Source: Zhengitettix transpicula
Lineage: Eukaryota; Arthropoda; Insecta; Orthoptera; Tetrigidae
Length of the DNA: 64,000 nt
Assembly (NCBI GenBank): GCA_037074705.1
Contig: CM073596.1
Location: 12,704,501-12,768,500, forward strand
Reading direction: 5' to 3'
Positions 1-11,329 of the stretch are shown one piece after another. Within the stretch, counting starts at the first letter, position 1. Each line of letters starts with the position of its first letter. The notes below the pieces were generated by a model. The model worked only from the letters and a program-made list of their open reading frames with translations, searched no databases and was not told the DNA's origin. Both the position numbers and the translations under genes were made by a program.

Positions 1-264
1 CTTTCTATATTTGAATTGTTAATTGTCAGTTTATACATTAATTTTGTTCTAATTATCGAACCCAGTTATGGCCCGATATAAGAGATTCGACGAATTTGAC
101 CAGTAATCAGTTAAACTGTAAAGGAATCCTGAAGAACTTTGACCTAATTTAAAAAGTGAAGTGTAAGATGACTAATTTTTTGACTCATCAAAAGCTTTAT
201 TTTTTAGAATGAGTAAGTGTATTGGAATATAAAAAAATAAAAATAAAAATAAATAATTTTTTTC

Positions 265-700
265 CTTTCTCCGTTTTTGAACTAAGGTTCCCACAAGCCG
301 AGGCACCTCGGCCTGTTTTAAAATGTGTATGTTCTGGGGTCACAGACCTTGGGCATACGGTAAGAGTTGTTCCCTGTTCCCATTGGAACAGTCGGCCAGC
401 TGCCTCCTAAACTGGTTTAGGTACAGAGAAGGAAATTCTGCGACCCCACAGCAAACTCTACTCCCGCTATCGGATAGGCATGGGACCTACCTGGTGCAGG
501 TTTTTATAGGGTTTTCCCTCCATTACTTTTAGGCGAATGCAGGGTAAGATCCTTAAACCATAGCCCGGAGGCCCTAGTAACCCTTGGCTACCTTCCTCTA
601 CCCTTCCGCATCCCCCCCCCTTTCAGATCCCTTCCTATGCTATTAAAGGGGAGTTTCCACGTTGTGGATTACTGTCATGTAGCCTGTTACCCTAAAAAAA
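265..700 (+). repeat. R1 dispersed A-tailed repeat, near full-length copy
   Basis: About 430 bp, GC-rich against an AT-rich background. It runs from a CTCCGTTTTTGAACTAAGG head to a GTAGCCTGTTACCCT tail followed by an A-run. The same sequence recurs roughly 18 times in the window in both orientations. The A-tail and variable 5' extents suggest a SINE or the 3' end of a LINE. I could not find convincing A and B boxes of a tRNA-derived promoter, so the class is open. Confidence 0.85.
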
Positions 701-964
701 CCCTTCTATAGTATTCTACACAATGAAGACCAAGTTGTTCTACTCTTACAGGTTAACCAAAATTACAATTCCTTTTCTTTACGGTTGTTGTTGAACTCTG
801 TGTGCAATCGGTTCCGATGATGGACGTAAAAGATTGAACATATGACACCTGCAGGTCGGTGTTGTTGTAGTGTCGTTTCGTTAAAATAACTATTTCGAAA
901 ATCAGATCGCTGTGAAAACTTTTAAAAGAAACCGACAGACCTCCCAATAATCAAGTGGAGACTA
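701..964. other. Unannotated spacer
   Basis: Nothing recognisable. Short open frames here have no family features. Confidence 0.5.
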
Positions 965-1215
965 ACATGTAATGAAATGATTATTTTCCTTGTGTGTTAC
1001 ACTTTGTATAATTGGGAAATAACAATGAGGCCTTCTTGATTTTTTTATTAGCGTATTTTGTAATTCACAAACGATATAGTTGCAGTAAGGATGTATGTTT
1101 TGGAATGGATATACGATGGCCGATATTGTATACTGAGGAATATATTTATTTTTTAATTTATTCTACATGCAAGACTAGGATCAAACTTTGAGTCAACAAG
1201 TCCCCTAATTTCATC

Positions 1216-2471
1216 TTAACCAAATATACAACGGTGTGGAAAACGTCGGCACCAGTTAACGAAGAATGATGGGAAGCCCCTGCGATCACTTAAATCTTCC
1301 AAGGTGAACTGTGGTTCTATTGTAAACCTGACCGGTGGAATTGTGAATGTTGCTGTCGGGTCCGTGACAGGCGACGTGGACCCGCCGTTGGGGTCGCCAG
1401 TTGCTTGTCTTGCGAAGCGTGTCTCGACGAATTCAGGACTCGATCCGCTCACAACCTAACAAGGAAAGATACTCAATTAGTTAATAATAAATACAGGCAA
1501 TTCAGCAAACATAAGTGATTCTGTAAATACCACACATCGTTTCTCGGATCCTTGTCCGTTTCATCACGTGCGAAGAAGAGTCTAGAGTGACACAACTGCA
1601 CTCAAAACCGACGAAAACGTAGCGACCAAATGTTTAGCGTAACAACGAGGGAACAACGACAATTAGGAAGCAGAGAGTTTGGCGTAATAATATGGGATCG
1701 TCAGAAAATGAAATGTAAAAATTTATTCCCCATTGTAAATAATTCATAATAATAAAGATAGCCAATTAATTCATACTATCAGGTACGAAAAAGAGCCCAG
1801 AGCGAAAAAAATTACGTATGAAAATGATATATAAAAAATTCAATTATTTACGACTGAATTGGTCATCTTTGATAGTAATTGATCGTAGAAATTGCTGCGT
1901 TTCACAGTGTCTGTACAATAATATCTGTAAATATTGCTCTCATGTGACGCATCTCGGACATAAGATATGTATGTGGAGTCAATATATAAACCTTAGCAAT
2001 TTGCAAATCTATTGTATGTTTTGTATTGATAATTTGATTGTCTTTGGTATTGGACACATGTTCCTTGATACGTGTATTAAGGGAACGTTTAGTTTGTCCT
2101 ATGTAGCAGGAATTACAATCAGAGCAAGAGATTTCGTAAACTACCCAACGTTTTCTGTAGCTGTCAAGAGGGTCCTTGTGGTTTTCAATCAAGTGGAAAA
2201 GTTTATTAGCCGATCTGTAAATGATGGATATTTGATGTTCTTCGAATATTTACATTATTTTGTGATGAAGGAGTACGAGAAACAAAAATTTGGTTTGAGG
2301 TCTTTGGTGACGAGTGACAGTGAGATATTGGATTTTGTTCAATCTCATGTCTTTGGAGATTAAAATGTTGCTGACAATATTGAATATATTTATGTAGTAC
2401 ATGTGCAGATCTTCTCTTACCGCAAAGATCACGATGCTGAAGATCAGGATCACTTGTGTAATGTTCGCCAT
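1216..2471 (-). CDS. Gene A: two-exon secreted cysteine-loop peptide precursor (96 aa), candidate antimicrobial or effector peptide
   Basis: Exon 1 (2471-2421) encodes 17 residues, MANITQVILIFSIVIFA, and stops at a GTAAGA donor. Exon 2 (1455-1216) follows a TTCCTTGTTAG acceptor, phase 0, and ends in TAA. Together they give a signal peptide of about 20 residues ending near AVVSG, a short pro-segment closed by RFAR (a furin-type RxxR), then a ~63-residue mature part starting with Gln that could cyclise to pyroglutamate. The C-terminus holds a Cys-x6-Cys loop, WCRRFPHRC, and ends CIFG; a terminal Gly is the usual donor for amidation. A single-disulfide loop of this size is the thanatin layout, though no homology is claimed. 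A TATA box lies 51 bp upstream of the ATG, and AATAAA lies at 1162-1157, about 55 bp after the stop. I do not recognise the family. The gene structure is strong; the function is inferred. Confidence 0.8.
1545..2395 (-). mobile_element. Penelope-like element 3' part with GIY-YIG domain, in the intron of gene A
   Basis: A minus-strand frame at 2192-1902 shows the Penelope-type GIY-YIG endonuclease: VYEISC, a Cys-x2-Cys pair, then YIGQTKR and RIKEH. The RT part is absent, as expected for a 5'-truncated copy. It fills most of the 965 bp intron in the same orientation as the gene. Equivalent relics sit in the introns of genes B and C. The long plus-strand frame at 1818-2363 is its antisense shadow. 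Confidence 0.85.
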
Positions 2472-2514
2472 TTCGTCCAAGTAGTGGAGTGCTCATAGTC
2501 GCCACAATCAGCAG

Positions 2515-2522
2515 CTTTTATA
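2515..2522 (-). promoter_or_regulatory. TATA box of gene A
   Basis: TATAAAAG on the minus strand, 51 bp upstream of the ATG. The same octamer lies 50-51 bp upstream of the ATG in genes B and C. A near-palindrome, GGAAATTTTTCC (2641-2652), about 120 bp further upstream, is also kept in B and C. Confidence 0.7.
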
Positions 2523-2730
2523 GCACCTTCAAGAAGGCACAGCAATCGTTCTTCACAATAAAGCAGAGCTGTTTTTTGTTTCGCCCCCCCTCCACGTATA
2601 TGCTGCCTGTACCGTCGTCCTTTTGTGTTCCTAACACGAAGGAAATTTTTCCACGCACAAAGATCGTCAGCAAAGGTGGCACGACGCAAATGTATTTGGG
2701 AAGGTCAAGCACTGTTCCGAGTGACGCTTG

Positions 2731-3045
2731 GTAAATCTAGTTTTGAGTTCACACAAGCTGAAGCACCTCGGCCTGTTTCGAGATCTGTACGTTCACGGTA
2801 CGATTTGTTCGCTTTTTCCGCATTGGAACAGTCGGCCAGCTGCCTCCTAAACTGCTGCGTCCCCGGAGAAAACCCCTCTCCGGCTAATCGGAAGGGCGTG
2901 GGGCAAGTACCCAAGGCCTGACCTATCTGATGCAGGTTTCCTAGGGATTTTCTTGCATCACTTTTAGGCGAATGCCGGGGAGGATCCTTAAGCTACAACG
3001 CGGGGGTCCCAGTTAATCCTTGGCTACCTTACTTTACCCTTTCAT
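2731..3045 (+). repeat. R1 copy next to the gene A promoter
   Basis: Partial R1 with its head facing the gene A promoter, about 210 bp upstream of the TATA box. It lacks the usual tail. Orthologous copies lie at the same place in units B and C, so it inserted before the duplication. Confidence 0.8.
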
Positions 3046-3764
3046 ATAACTAACTGTCTTTGGTTTGATACTAGTAGTAGAATCCACAATGTCCTAAATA
3101 TTGCCTCAATCCAAAAAAAACAATTCAAACAGCCCTAATCCTACGAAATAGAAATCTCCACCTATTCGGTCCCATTATCAGTAATCCAGAATCGCAGCCA
3201 CCGTCACCCTAAACCGTTTACAAGCTTGAAAGGAGAACGAAAAATTGACGCCACAACTACCGTAAATTAATAAATATATAAAAAATTTATTACATCCTCT
3301 ACCACTACTTAGTCAAGAAGAAACTACATTTATTGATGTTAATTTTAACATGTTAACTACATCAAGTGTCACAATAAAAATTTTCGGATTAAAAGTTTTT
3401 CTGTACATTAAAAAAACACTTGGATTACCCTCGTGTATTTTCTTACCATAAAAAATAGTTATAAGTAAAGTATTATGATGTTTAATTTTCTTCAATATAA
3501 GAGTAAGCTTTTAAGGATTTCAAAAAACAGAAAGAGGAAAATTTACATTGGTTTTGAGAATATGACACAGTGAATGGTCCTACATTTTAAATTTTAAGTA
3601 AAAATCATTTGATGAGATACTAATAACCACGATTGTTTACACACTGAAATAGACTAAATTTAATTTAAGTTAATTTCACTTCTCGGACTTGTGTGCGAGC
3701 TGTGATTAATAACCACTACCTCCCGTTTAAATTGAATTCAAATACCCAAAATAAAATACTCCTC

Positions 3765-4256
3765 TTTACAAGTACCACGTTGGGAAACTCCCCTTTAATA
3801 GAATAGGAAGGGATCTGAAAGGGGGATTTGGAAGGGTAGAGGAAGGTCGCCAAGGGTTAACTAGGGCCCCCGGGCTATATTTCAAGGATCCTACCCGGCA
3901 TTCGCCAAACTAAATACCTAGAAAAACCTGCACCAGGTAGGTCGGGCATTGGGTACTTGTCCCACGCCCTTCCGATAGCGGGAGAGGAGTTTGCTGTGGG
4001 GACGCAGCATTCCCTTCTCCGTGCCTCGATCAGTTTAGGAGGCAACTGGCCGACTATTCCAATGGGAATACCAGACAAATCTTACCGTATGCCCAAGGTC
4101 TGTGACCCCGGAACATACACCTCTCAGAACAGGCCGAGGTGCCTCGGCTTGTGGGAACCTTAGTTCAAAAACGGAGAGGAAAAGGCATCCCAAAAGGTAG
4201 CCCCGTCGTATCTCTCCAATAAGGTTCTGCCTGCGAGAGAATAGACCTCGCAGGCC
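3765..4256 (-). repeat. R1 copy (minus orientation), extended head
   Basis: Near full-length R1 in reverse orientation. It continues past the GAACTAAGG head into a segment holding a short inverted repeat, CTGCGAGAG...CTCGCAGG. That extension is also seen at 22150-22235, 23750-23830 and 62865-62890. Confidence 0.85.
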
Positions 4257-4355
4257 TTAAGATAGCCGATATTGTATGCTCAGGAATATATTTATTTCTT
4301 AATTGATTCTACATGCAAGATTAACATCCAACATTGATTTATCATGTTGTTATTT

Positions 4356-5667
4356 TTAACCTACACCAATAAAGGGTGGAAAGGGTCTAAAGGGTGGAAA
4401 GGGGCAAAAGCGTCGAAAGAAAAAGCACCTCCAGTTCGGTTGTCTTGGGAAGCCAAAGCGATCATTTAAATCTTCAGGGATGAACTGTGGCTCTATTGTA
4501 AACCTGACCGGGGAAATTGTGGATGTTGCTGTCGGGTCCGTGACAGGCGACGTGGACCCGCCGTTGGGGTCGCCAGTTGCTTGTCTTGCGAAGCGTGTCT
4601 CGACGAATTCAGGACTCGAACCGCTCACAACCTAACAAGGAAAGATACTCAATTAGTTAATTAGAAATATAGACTATTCAGACAAAATAAGCGATTGTAT
4701 AAATACCTCACAATGTTTCTGGGATCCTTGTTCCTTTCATCAGGTGGGATACAACTATACACGTCAGTTGACAAAACTTAAAACCGACGGAAACGTAGCG
4801 ACAATGGGAGAGCCGAAGGGTTAGCGTAACAATAACGGAACAACGACAGAAAGTTTAGCGTGATAATATGGGATCGTAGCAATTAAAATGAAAAAAATTA
4901 CGTCTAATTGAAAATAAGTCATAAGAAACATAGGAAATTCATTAAAATTATTAGGCGCGAAGCAGAGCCCAGAGCAAACATATTAACGTATGATTGAAAA
5001 TGATTAATAAGGAACCGAATTATTTTTGAATGATTTATCTTCATTTTGCCAATAAAATGTATGGGTCGAATTGCTAACTGCAGATTGTCTGTGATATAGG
5101 ACATAAGTTTCTTGATACGTGTATTAAGAGTACGTTTTGTTTGTTCCATGTAGCAGTAATTACAATTAGACCCAGAGATTTTTTAAACAACACAATGTTT
5201 TCTGTAGGAGTCAATTGGGTTCATGTGGTTTTTAATCAAGTGGGAAAGAGTATTAGTCGATCTTGTAAATGATGGATATTTGATATTCCTTGAATATTTG
5301 CATTAATCTTGGTTGAGGCAGTACGAGAAATAAATTTGGTTTCAGGTCTTTTGTGACGAGTGACAGTTAGATATTGGATTTTGTTCAATCTCATGTCTTT
5401 GGAGATGAAAATGTATCTGACAATATTGAAGATGTGTTCATATAAATTTGTGTACAAGATTGTATACCCTAACTCTCTTTTGGTTTGTAGGATGATCTAA
5501 AAGATAACTGATAACACGTCCAGACACATTGTCCATATCGTAATAAATTATATTCTACGATGATTCATTATTATTATATATATATTTATGTAGTACATGT
5601 GTAGATCTTCTCTTACTGCAAAGATCACGATGCTGAGGATCAGCATCACTTGTGGAATGCTCGCCAT
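4356..5667 (-). CDS. Gene B: two-exon secreted peptide precursor (108 aa) with Cys loop and Arg-Pro-Phe tail
   Basis: Exon 1 (5667-5617) encodes MASIPQVMLILSIVIFA before a GTAAGA donor. Exon 2 (4631-4356) starts in phase 0 with VVSGSSPEF and carries the same RFAR-Gln processing site as gene A. The C-terminus reads RCFFFRRFC, again a Cys-x6-Cys loop, followed by two hexapeptide units of the type FPPFRP and FPPFIG, and ends in GVG. Pro/Arg/Phe-rich tails are known in several insect antimicrobial peptides such as abaecin, but this sequence is not one I recognise. The intron (4632-5616, 985 bp) contains a Penelope relic. TATAAAAG lies 50 bp upstream and AATAAA lies at 4296-4291, 60 bp after the stop. 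The frame is intact with good splice signals, so it is probably functional. The mature peptide's role is inferred. Confidence 0.8.
4735..5455 (-). mobile_element. Penelope-like GIY-YIG relic in the intron of gene B
   Basis: Orthologous to the relic in gene A. It is more decayed: the GIY-YIG frame is broken, but pieces such as QTKRTLNTRIK can still be read on the minus strand. Confidence 0.75.
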
Positions 5668-5709
5668 TTCGTCCAAGTTGTTTAGTGCTCATAGGTCCAA
5701 AATCAGCTG

Positions 5710-5717
5710 CTTTTATA
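5710..5717 (-). promoter_or_regulatory. TATA box of gene B
   Basis: TATAAAAG, 50 bp upstream of the ATG, as in genes A and C. The conserved GGAAATTTTTCC block lies at 5836-5847. Confidence 0.7.
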
Positions 5718-5919
5718 GCAGGTTCAAGCAGGCACAGCAATCGTTCTAAACAATAGACCAGAACGTTTTTTTGTTGTTTTTTTCTCCCACGTATATGCTG
5801 CCTGTTCTGACGTCCTTTTGTCTTCCTCACACGAAGGAAATTTTTCCACGCACAAAGTTCGTCAGCAAAGGTGTCACGACGCAAATGTAGTTGGGAAAGT
5901 CAAGTTGCAAGTGACGCTT

Positions 5920-6255
5920 GGTAAATCTGGTTTAAATTTATTTCCTACAAGCTGAGACACTTTTGCCTGTTTCGAGAGCTGTACGTTCACGGTAAATGTT
6001 TTTAGCTTTTTCCCCATTGGGACTGTCGGCCAGCTGCCTCCTGAACTGGAGCGGCCCTCTCCGGCCACCGGAAGAGCCCGACTTACCTGATCAAGATAGG
6101 GTTTTTCTTGCATCACTTTTAGGCGAAAGCCGGGAAGGATCCTTAAACTGCAACCCGGGGGTCCTAGATAACCCTTGGCTACCTTGCTCTACCCTTTAAT
6201 CTCCATCCATTCAAATAAATTTCTATGCTATTAAAGGGGAGTTGCTACCATTTGG
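5920..6255 (+). repeat. R1 copy next to the gene B promoter
   Basis: Orthologous to the R1 copy in unit A, with an internal deletion. It passes without an A-tail into the trailing segment of the unit (TTACTGAACCCGAAAT). Confidence 0.8.
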
Positions 6256-6999
6256 ATTACTGAACCCGAAATATCCTTTTTCCCTCGAAACAAATATCCC
6301 CTTTACACATTCCCATACATCCCGTCTGGTTTTATGCCTGTTCCATCTGCGGTTCGGCGGCTACAAACCACATAAATGAAATTCAAATATCTCAAATTGA
6401 AATACTCCACTTTATAACTAACTGTCCATGGTTTGATACTAACACTAGAATCCACAATGACTTAAATATTTCCTCAGCTTCCCCCCCCCCTTAAAAAACA
6501 TAATTCAAACAGCCCTAATCCAATGTATTAGAAATCACCGCCACTTCAACTCATTATATCTAATCCAGAATCCCAGCCACCTCCACCTAAACCACTCAGA
6601 AGGTTAAATATATAAAATTCATTACTTCCTCTTCCACTACTTAGTCAAGAAGCAACTACATTTATTGAAGTTAGTTTTAACATGGTAACGACAACAAGTA
6701 TCACAATAGTAAAATTTTCGGATGTAAAATTTTTCTGTATATTAAAAAAACACATTCGGATTATCCTCGTTTAGCCTCTCACCGTAAAAAATGAGATACG
6801 AGTAAAGTATGTCATGTGTAATTTTCTTCAATTAAGACTAAGCTTTTAAAGATTCTTAAAAACAGAAAGAGAAATTATTCATTAGTTATGATAATATGAG
6901 ACTGTGAATGGTTCTAGATATTAAAATTTTCAGAGAAGTGAAAAAAATGGATTCGAAACTAATAATCACGATAGTTGACACTATGAAATTTTTTTTACG

Positions 7000-7243
7000 G
7001 GTTACAGGCTATATGAGGGTTATCCACATAGTGGCAACTCCCCTTTAATAGCATAGGAAGGGAACTGGAAGGGGGGATGCGGAATGGTAGAGGAAGGTAG
7101 CTAAGGGTTAACTAGCGCCCATGGGCTGTAGTTTAAGTATCCTACCCGGCTTCGCCTAAAAGTAATGCAAAGAAAACCCTATTAAAACCTGCATAAGGGA
7201 GGTCGGGCATTGGGTACTTCCGATAGCGGGAGAAGAGTTTGCT
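7000..7243 (-). repeat. R1 copy, left half of a head-to-head pair
   Basis: Reverse-oriented R1 preceded by a T-tract, cut inside its middle (GAAGAGTTTGCT) where the forward copy begins. Confidence 0.85.
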
Positions 7244-7695
7244 CCGATTTTGAACTAAGGTTCCCACAAGCCGGGGCACCTCGGCCTGTTTTGAGAGGTG
7301 TATGTTCCGGGGTCACAGACCTTGGGCATATGGTAAGAGCTGTTCGCTGTTCCCATTCGAACAGTCGGCCAGCTGCCTCCTACAGCTGGTCGAGGTACGG
7401 AGAAGGGAAATGCTGCGACCCCACAGAAAACTCTTCTCCCGCTATCGGAAGGGCGTGGGACAAGTGCCCAATGCCCGACCCACCTGATGCAGGTTTTTCT
7501 AGGGTTTTCCCTGCATTTCTTTAGGCTAATGCCGGGTAGGATCCTTAAAATATAGCCCGGGGGCCCCAATTAACCCTTGGCGACCTTCTTCTACCCTTCC
7601 ACATCCCTCTTTCAGATCCCTTCTTATGCTATTAAATGGGAGTTGCCCAACGAGGATTACCCTCATGTAGCCTGTTGCCCTAAAAAACTCCTCAT
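7243..7695 (+). repeat. R1 copy, right half of a head-to-head pair
   Basis: Full forward R1 beginning at the GAACTAAGG head with almost no spacer after the reverse copy. The two could pair over about 240 bp. Confidence 0.85.
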
Positions 7696-8667
7696 TCTCC
7701 CGTAACGTTCGTCGTACCAACCCAAAATTTTCGCCAGACCTCCTCTCTCTTTCAAAACTTTCGCCAGACTGCTCCCCGTATGAAATCTCGGTTTCCAACA
7801 AAGATTGCCGACAAAGCTTGCCTTGATTGATGCTTTCAAGAAATCGTACCGCTAACAATATAATTATTTTAAAACAATTAATGGACTCCTTAATTAGTAT
7901 TACATAATGTATATATATATTACCACAATTCATTTAAACATGCAAATTTGAATATTTCATTTAACTAAATACATTATTTTCTAATTAATTTTATAAATTT
8001 TGCTTATAGATGGTAAAATTATGAATAAAATTATTAGGCCTACAACATGATAAAGTCCCATATAATGGACGAAATTTAGTAAATTTGATTTTTATTATTT
8101 GTTAGAATAGTGCAGCTTTTTTTCTGATAAACCGGGCCATTAGTCTCTCTATCAATAACAGTTAAATTTAAATATGAATATCTCTAGGCTCTTCTTAGCA
8201 CCTGAGGAAAGGGACAAGGTTCCATGAAATATTGTGTGGTACTTATATTACCCCCTGTTTTTTCTGTATTGGATATCTTTCTTATTAACTAAATAAGAAA
8301 AGATTGTTCACATTCTGCCTACTGAAGACAATCCTTCTCTAATAAAGTAATTATTCAGTTTATCTTTCCAGCAACAATTTTTATTTTTTGTTTCATTGCT
8401 CAATCCACTGTTGACGTGTTTTCTGATCTGCAACTTATTGTACAATCGTATTACCCACACTTTTCTTATTTTCTTCCAGCGAGGAATATTGATCACTATA
8501 AAAATATACTTGAGACTTGGAACCGTTCCGAGATGATTCAGGTAAATATATTTGTCTACAGGCGTACCGTGTTTGAGAAATAGCAGATATGTAAATAGTT
8601 TGATAGGTTACATTAGGCTCCCGTAGAATAGGACTCTTGGTTTTTCCTTGGAGTAACCAGCTGCATG
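7696..8667. other. AT-rich stretch with a Penelope tail fragment
   Basis: At about 8150-8250 the text CTCTAGGCTCTTCTTAGCACCTGAGG matches, in shorter pieces, the 3' tail of the Penelope relics. No gene is seen in the rest. Confidence 0.5.
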
Positions 8668-8835
8668 AAGGTGATCAACGTGGTGGCAACACTCCTTTAA
8701 TAGCATAGGAATGGATTTGAAAAGGGGGGATGTGGATGGGTTAAGGAAGGTAGCCAAGGGTTTAATAGAGTCTCCAAAATATGGCATTCGCCTACAAGTG
8801 ATCCAGGACAAACGTTAGAAATTCTGCATCAGGTA
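8668..8835 (-). repeat. R1 partial copy (minus)
   Basis: Only the tail half of R1 is present, in reverse orientation and fairly diverged. Confidence 0.75.
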
Positions 8836-9039
8836 TGATGGGTATACTAGAATATATATTGTAATACAAAAATAACAATTTTTGATTAATGAAATTTGCC
8901 CCACGTTGTGGTAGCCATTTTATGTAATACATCAAATAAAATAAACTACCATCGATTTAAACAAACAATTATCTTTTATTAAAACACAACTTTCAATAAA
9001 ACAAATAATGGAATATTATAGAATCAAAACAATTTTATT

Positions 9040-9938
9040 TACCTACTATACATTTTAAATAATTGGACTCGGTACCCTCAAGGTCATTACTGGTTTGATA
9101 AGGAAAAGAAACAAAATGTTACTATTAAACAAATACAGTTACAATAAATGAAAAACAAAATGATTTAAATGATTTAAATTATTGAAACGAATGAAACGAA
9201 AGTAACGAATGAAACGAAATAAACGAAATCTGGTTCTTTTTACCCTTTATTAGCAATTTACAATTATTAATTCAGAAAATTAATTTTACACGCTCTTTGG
9301 TCCACGCACTCACTTCATACATGCTTAAAAGTCCCCAGGCTGCACTCACACTCTTGACGACGTCACCCCCTCGACGAATTCAAACAACGCTGCTTTCAGA
9401 CAGACCTCCACGATGAAATTCCCAACTGTTGACGACTGATGTCCAGCTGATTACTCTCGGCCCTGCGGACCTGCACTAGTGATCTCTCTCAACTGACACG
9501 TCCGTCTCCTTTTCCAACACGAAATGATAATGAAGCATCTGACTGTCCAACTGCCCTCTTATTTATATCGCGGCTCCCGGATATTGCCTAGTTTTCACAG
9601 TTGTTTTGAAATTACATGTTCGCCAAAAGAAACACCATCTGTTAGCTTTCTCCCACTCCGAGAGCCACTTAATCAATAACAATAAGCATCTCCTTTTAGT
9701 ATAATTGCCTCGTCCGTCTGTTATGATGCCTTTCAGGGTTCCGTCGGTCACACAATTTAGCCCTAAGAGCCGCAAAATTGCTCTAACTATCTGTCCTTCC
9801 CTTCACTAAAAGTCCACTTATCTGTCAGTTTATCATTATTTTTAATATGTACCAACCACTCAAGGATCCCCAGTCTCAGTTTGTAAACAACTCTGACAAA
9901 AATAAGAACAGAATTTCTGTCCTTCTGAGCTGGTTATT

Positions 9939-9940
<2 letters not shown>
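9040..9940. repeat. R3 repeat, copy 1
   Basis: It shares an ordered series of blocks with 10370-11315 and 58255-58995. Examples are GGTCATTACTGGTTTGATAAGG near the left end, TTAGCCCTAAGAGCCGC and CTCAAGGATCCCCAGTCT near the right. No protein is readable, so it may be a non-autonomous element or an old retroelement end. Confidence 0.7.
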
Positions 9941-9941
<1 letters not shown>

Positions 9942-9990
<49 letters not shown>

Positions 9991-10034
9991 AAAACCAGAC
10001 ACATTGTTCATATATATATATATATATATATATA
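9942..10034. repeat. (AT)n microsatellite
   Basis: Two (AT)n tracts separated by TTGTAAAACCAGACACATTG. Frames across it (poly Ile-Tyr) are artefacts. Confidence 0.9.
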
Positions 10035-10369
10035 TTGTAATACACCTCCTTATAATTAATTTTAAATTTATTTTTGAAACTTTGTTGCTCCAAAATATAA
10101 TAATGGACAATTCATTAAATTTTTGTTTCAAGTTATTACCCAAAATTTGTTTTTTTTTATTAACAACTTGAAAATTAATTAATTTGCTCCCATTGAATAC
10201 TTAAACTACAGATAAATTATGATTATAGGAATTTAAATTAAACAAGTTCTTCAATTTTATAAACAAAACAATTTTATTAATCTTGAATACAACATCCGCA
10301 ATCAAGAAATCTCTGTATATTTTTTATATTCTTTTACATCAACAATTAAATTACACTAATAATACAGTT

Positions 10370-11315
10370 ACATTTTATAAATTAGACTCTATACCGCAGG
10401 GTCTTTACTGGGTTGATAAGGAAACGGAACACTAAAATTTTACAATTTAAACAATGCAGTTAATATAAAATGACAACGAAATATGACTATTACCCTTATT
10501 TAACAATTTACAGAATTTATCACTAAATGTCTACTTACAATTTTATTTGGGTTTTCAGGAACGCACTTCACTCTAAAATGCCCATATGTGCACAGACTTT
10601 CACACACATGCTTCACAGACACGTTCACTTTATCCTTTTGATATCCAGACTCCTGACTACTTACATGGACTAAAATGGTTTTTAGTTAATCACGGCCACC
10701 ATTCAATTTGACCGAATATTTATCTCCAGCTCCAAATGTTAAGTTTGTTTGAAATATTTTGAAATGCCCAATAATGTTTATCTCCAAGCTTTCTTTTTTT
10801 CTGTCAGACGATCATTGATTAAATCCTTCCACAAAGTCAGCAAACCAACATTTAGTTACACTTCAGAATCTATTTTCTATTTTTCACTGCTCCAGCCTCC
10901 ACGTCCTACTCCTTTGAGATCTACAGTCCAACTGACTTTTCTATCCGCTTCCCCCTCTCCAGAATATCCCCCTTTTTTCTTTTCCCACAGTTTTTGAGTT
11001 TCCACGTTCGGACCTCATCTGGCTTTCTCACGCTCAGAGAGCTACTCAATATTGTTAAAATAAACATAACCTTTTCATATAATTGGATGTCCACAAAAAC
11101 TTTTGTCATTATTACTTTAGGGTTTTGTTCCGACGTCTGTCAAAACGTTAGCTCTAAGGGCCGCTAAACGTCCATTAACGTCCTCCCGTTTGTGCGCTTT
11201 TCCGTTGCCAATCACCAATTTTTTTATACAAGCCACCCAAGAATCCCTAGTCTGGGTTGGTAAACAAAATATTATGAAATATGAACAAAATTTATGTCCT
11301 TCTTAACTGGGTATT
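10370..11315. repeat. R3 repeat, copy 2
   Basis: Same orientation as copy 1 and about 1.3 kb away, so probably a local duplication. Its right end (CTTCTTAACTGGGTATTA) leads into the short TA tract where the mariner inserted. Confidence 0.7.
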
Positions 11316-11329
11316 AATATATATATATA

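Larger units (their letters stand above)
965..3715. repeat. Duplicated unit A (carries gene A)
   Basis: This ~2.75 kb block is shared in the same order with 4261-6985 and 12630-15485: gene 3' flank, exon 2, Penelope-filled intron, exon 1, promoter, an R1 copy and a ~650 bp trailing segment. The trailing segment also occurs outside the units, inverted, at about 30470-30770, so it is a dispersed repeat in its own right. Unit A is the most diverged of the three. Confidence 0.85.
4261..6985. repeat. Duplicated unit B (carries gene B)
   Basis: Same order of parts as units A and C. The left edge is cut by the R1 copy ending near 4256 and the right edge by the T-tract of the R1 copy at 6988. It is clearly closer to unit C than to unit A. 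Confidence 0.85.

Noticed and set aside
1818..2363. 181-residue plus-strand open frame
   Set aside because: It is antisense to the Penelope GIY-YIG relic and to the intron of gene A; the minus strand gives the recognisable protein.
7255..7569. Pairs of ~100-residue frames on both strands in R1 copies
   Set aside because: The same frames recur, broken at different points, in most R1 copies, on both strands, as expected of a GC-rich non-coding repeat.
9847..10143. Open frames rich in Ile-Tyr
   Set aside because: Translation of (AT)n microsatellite.
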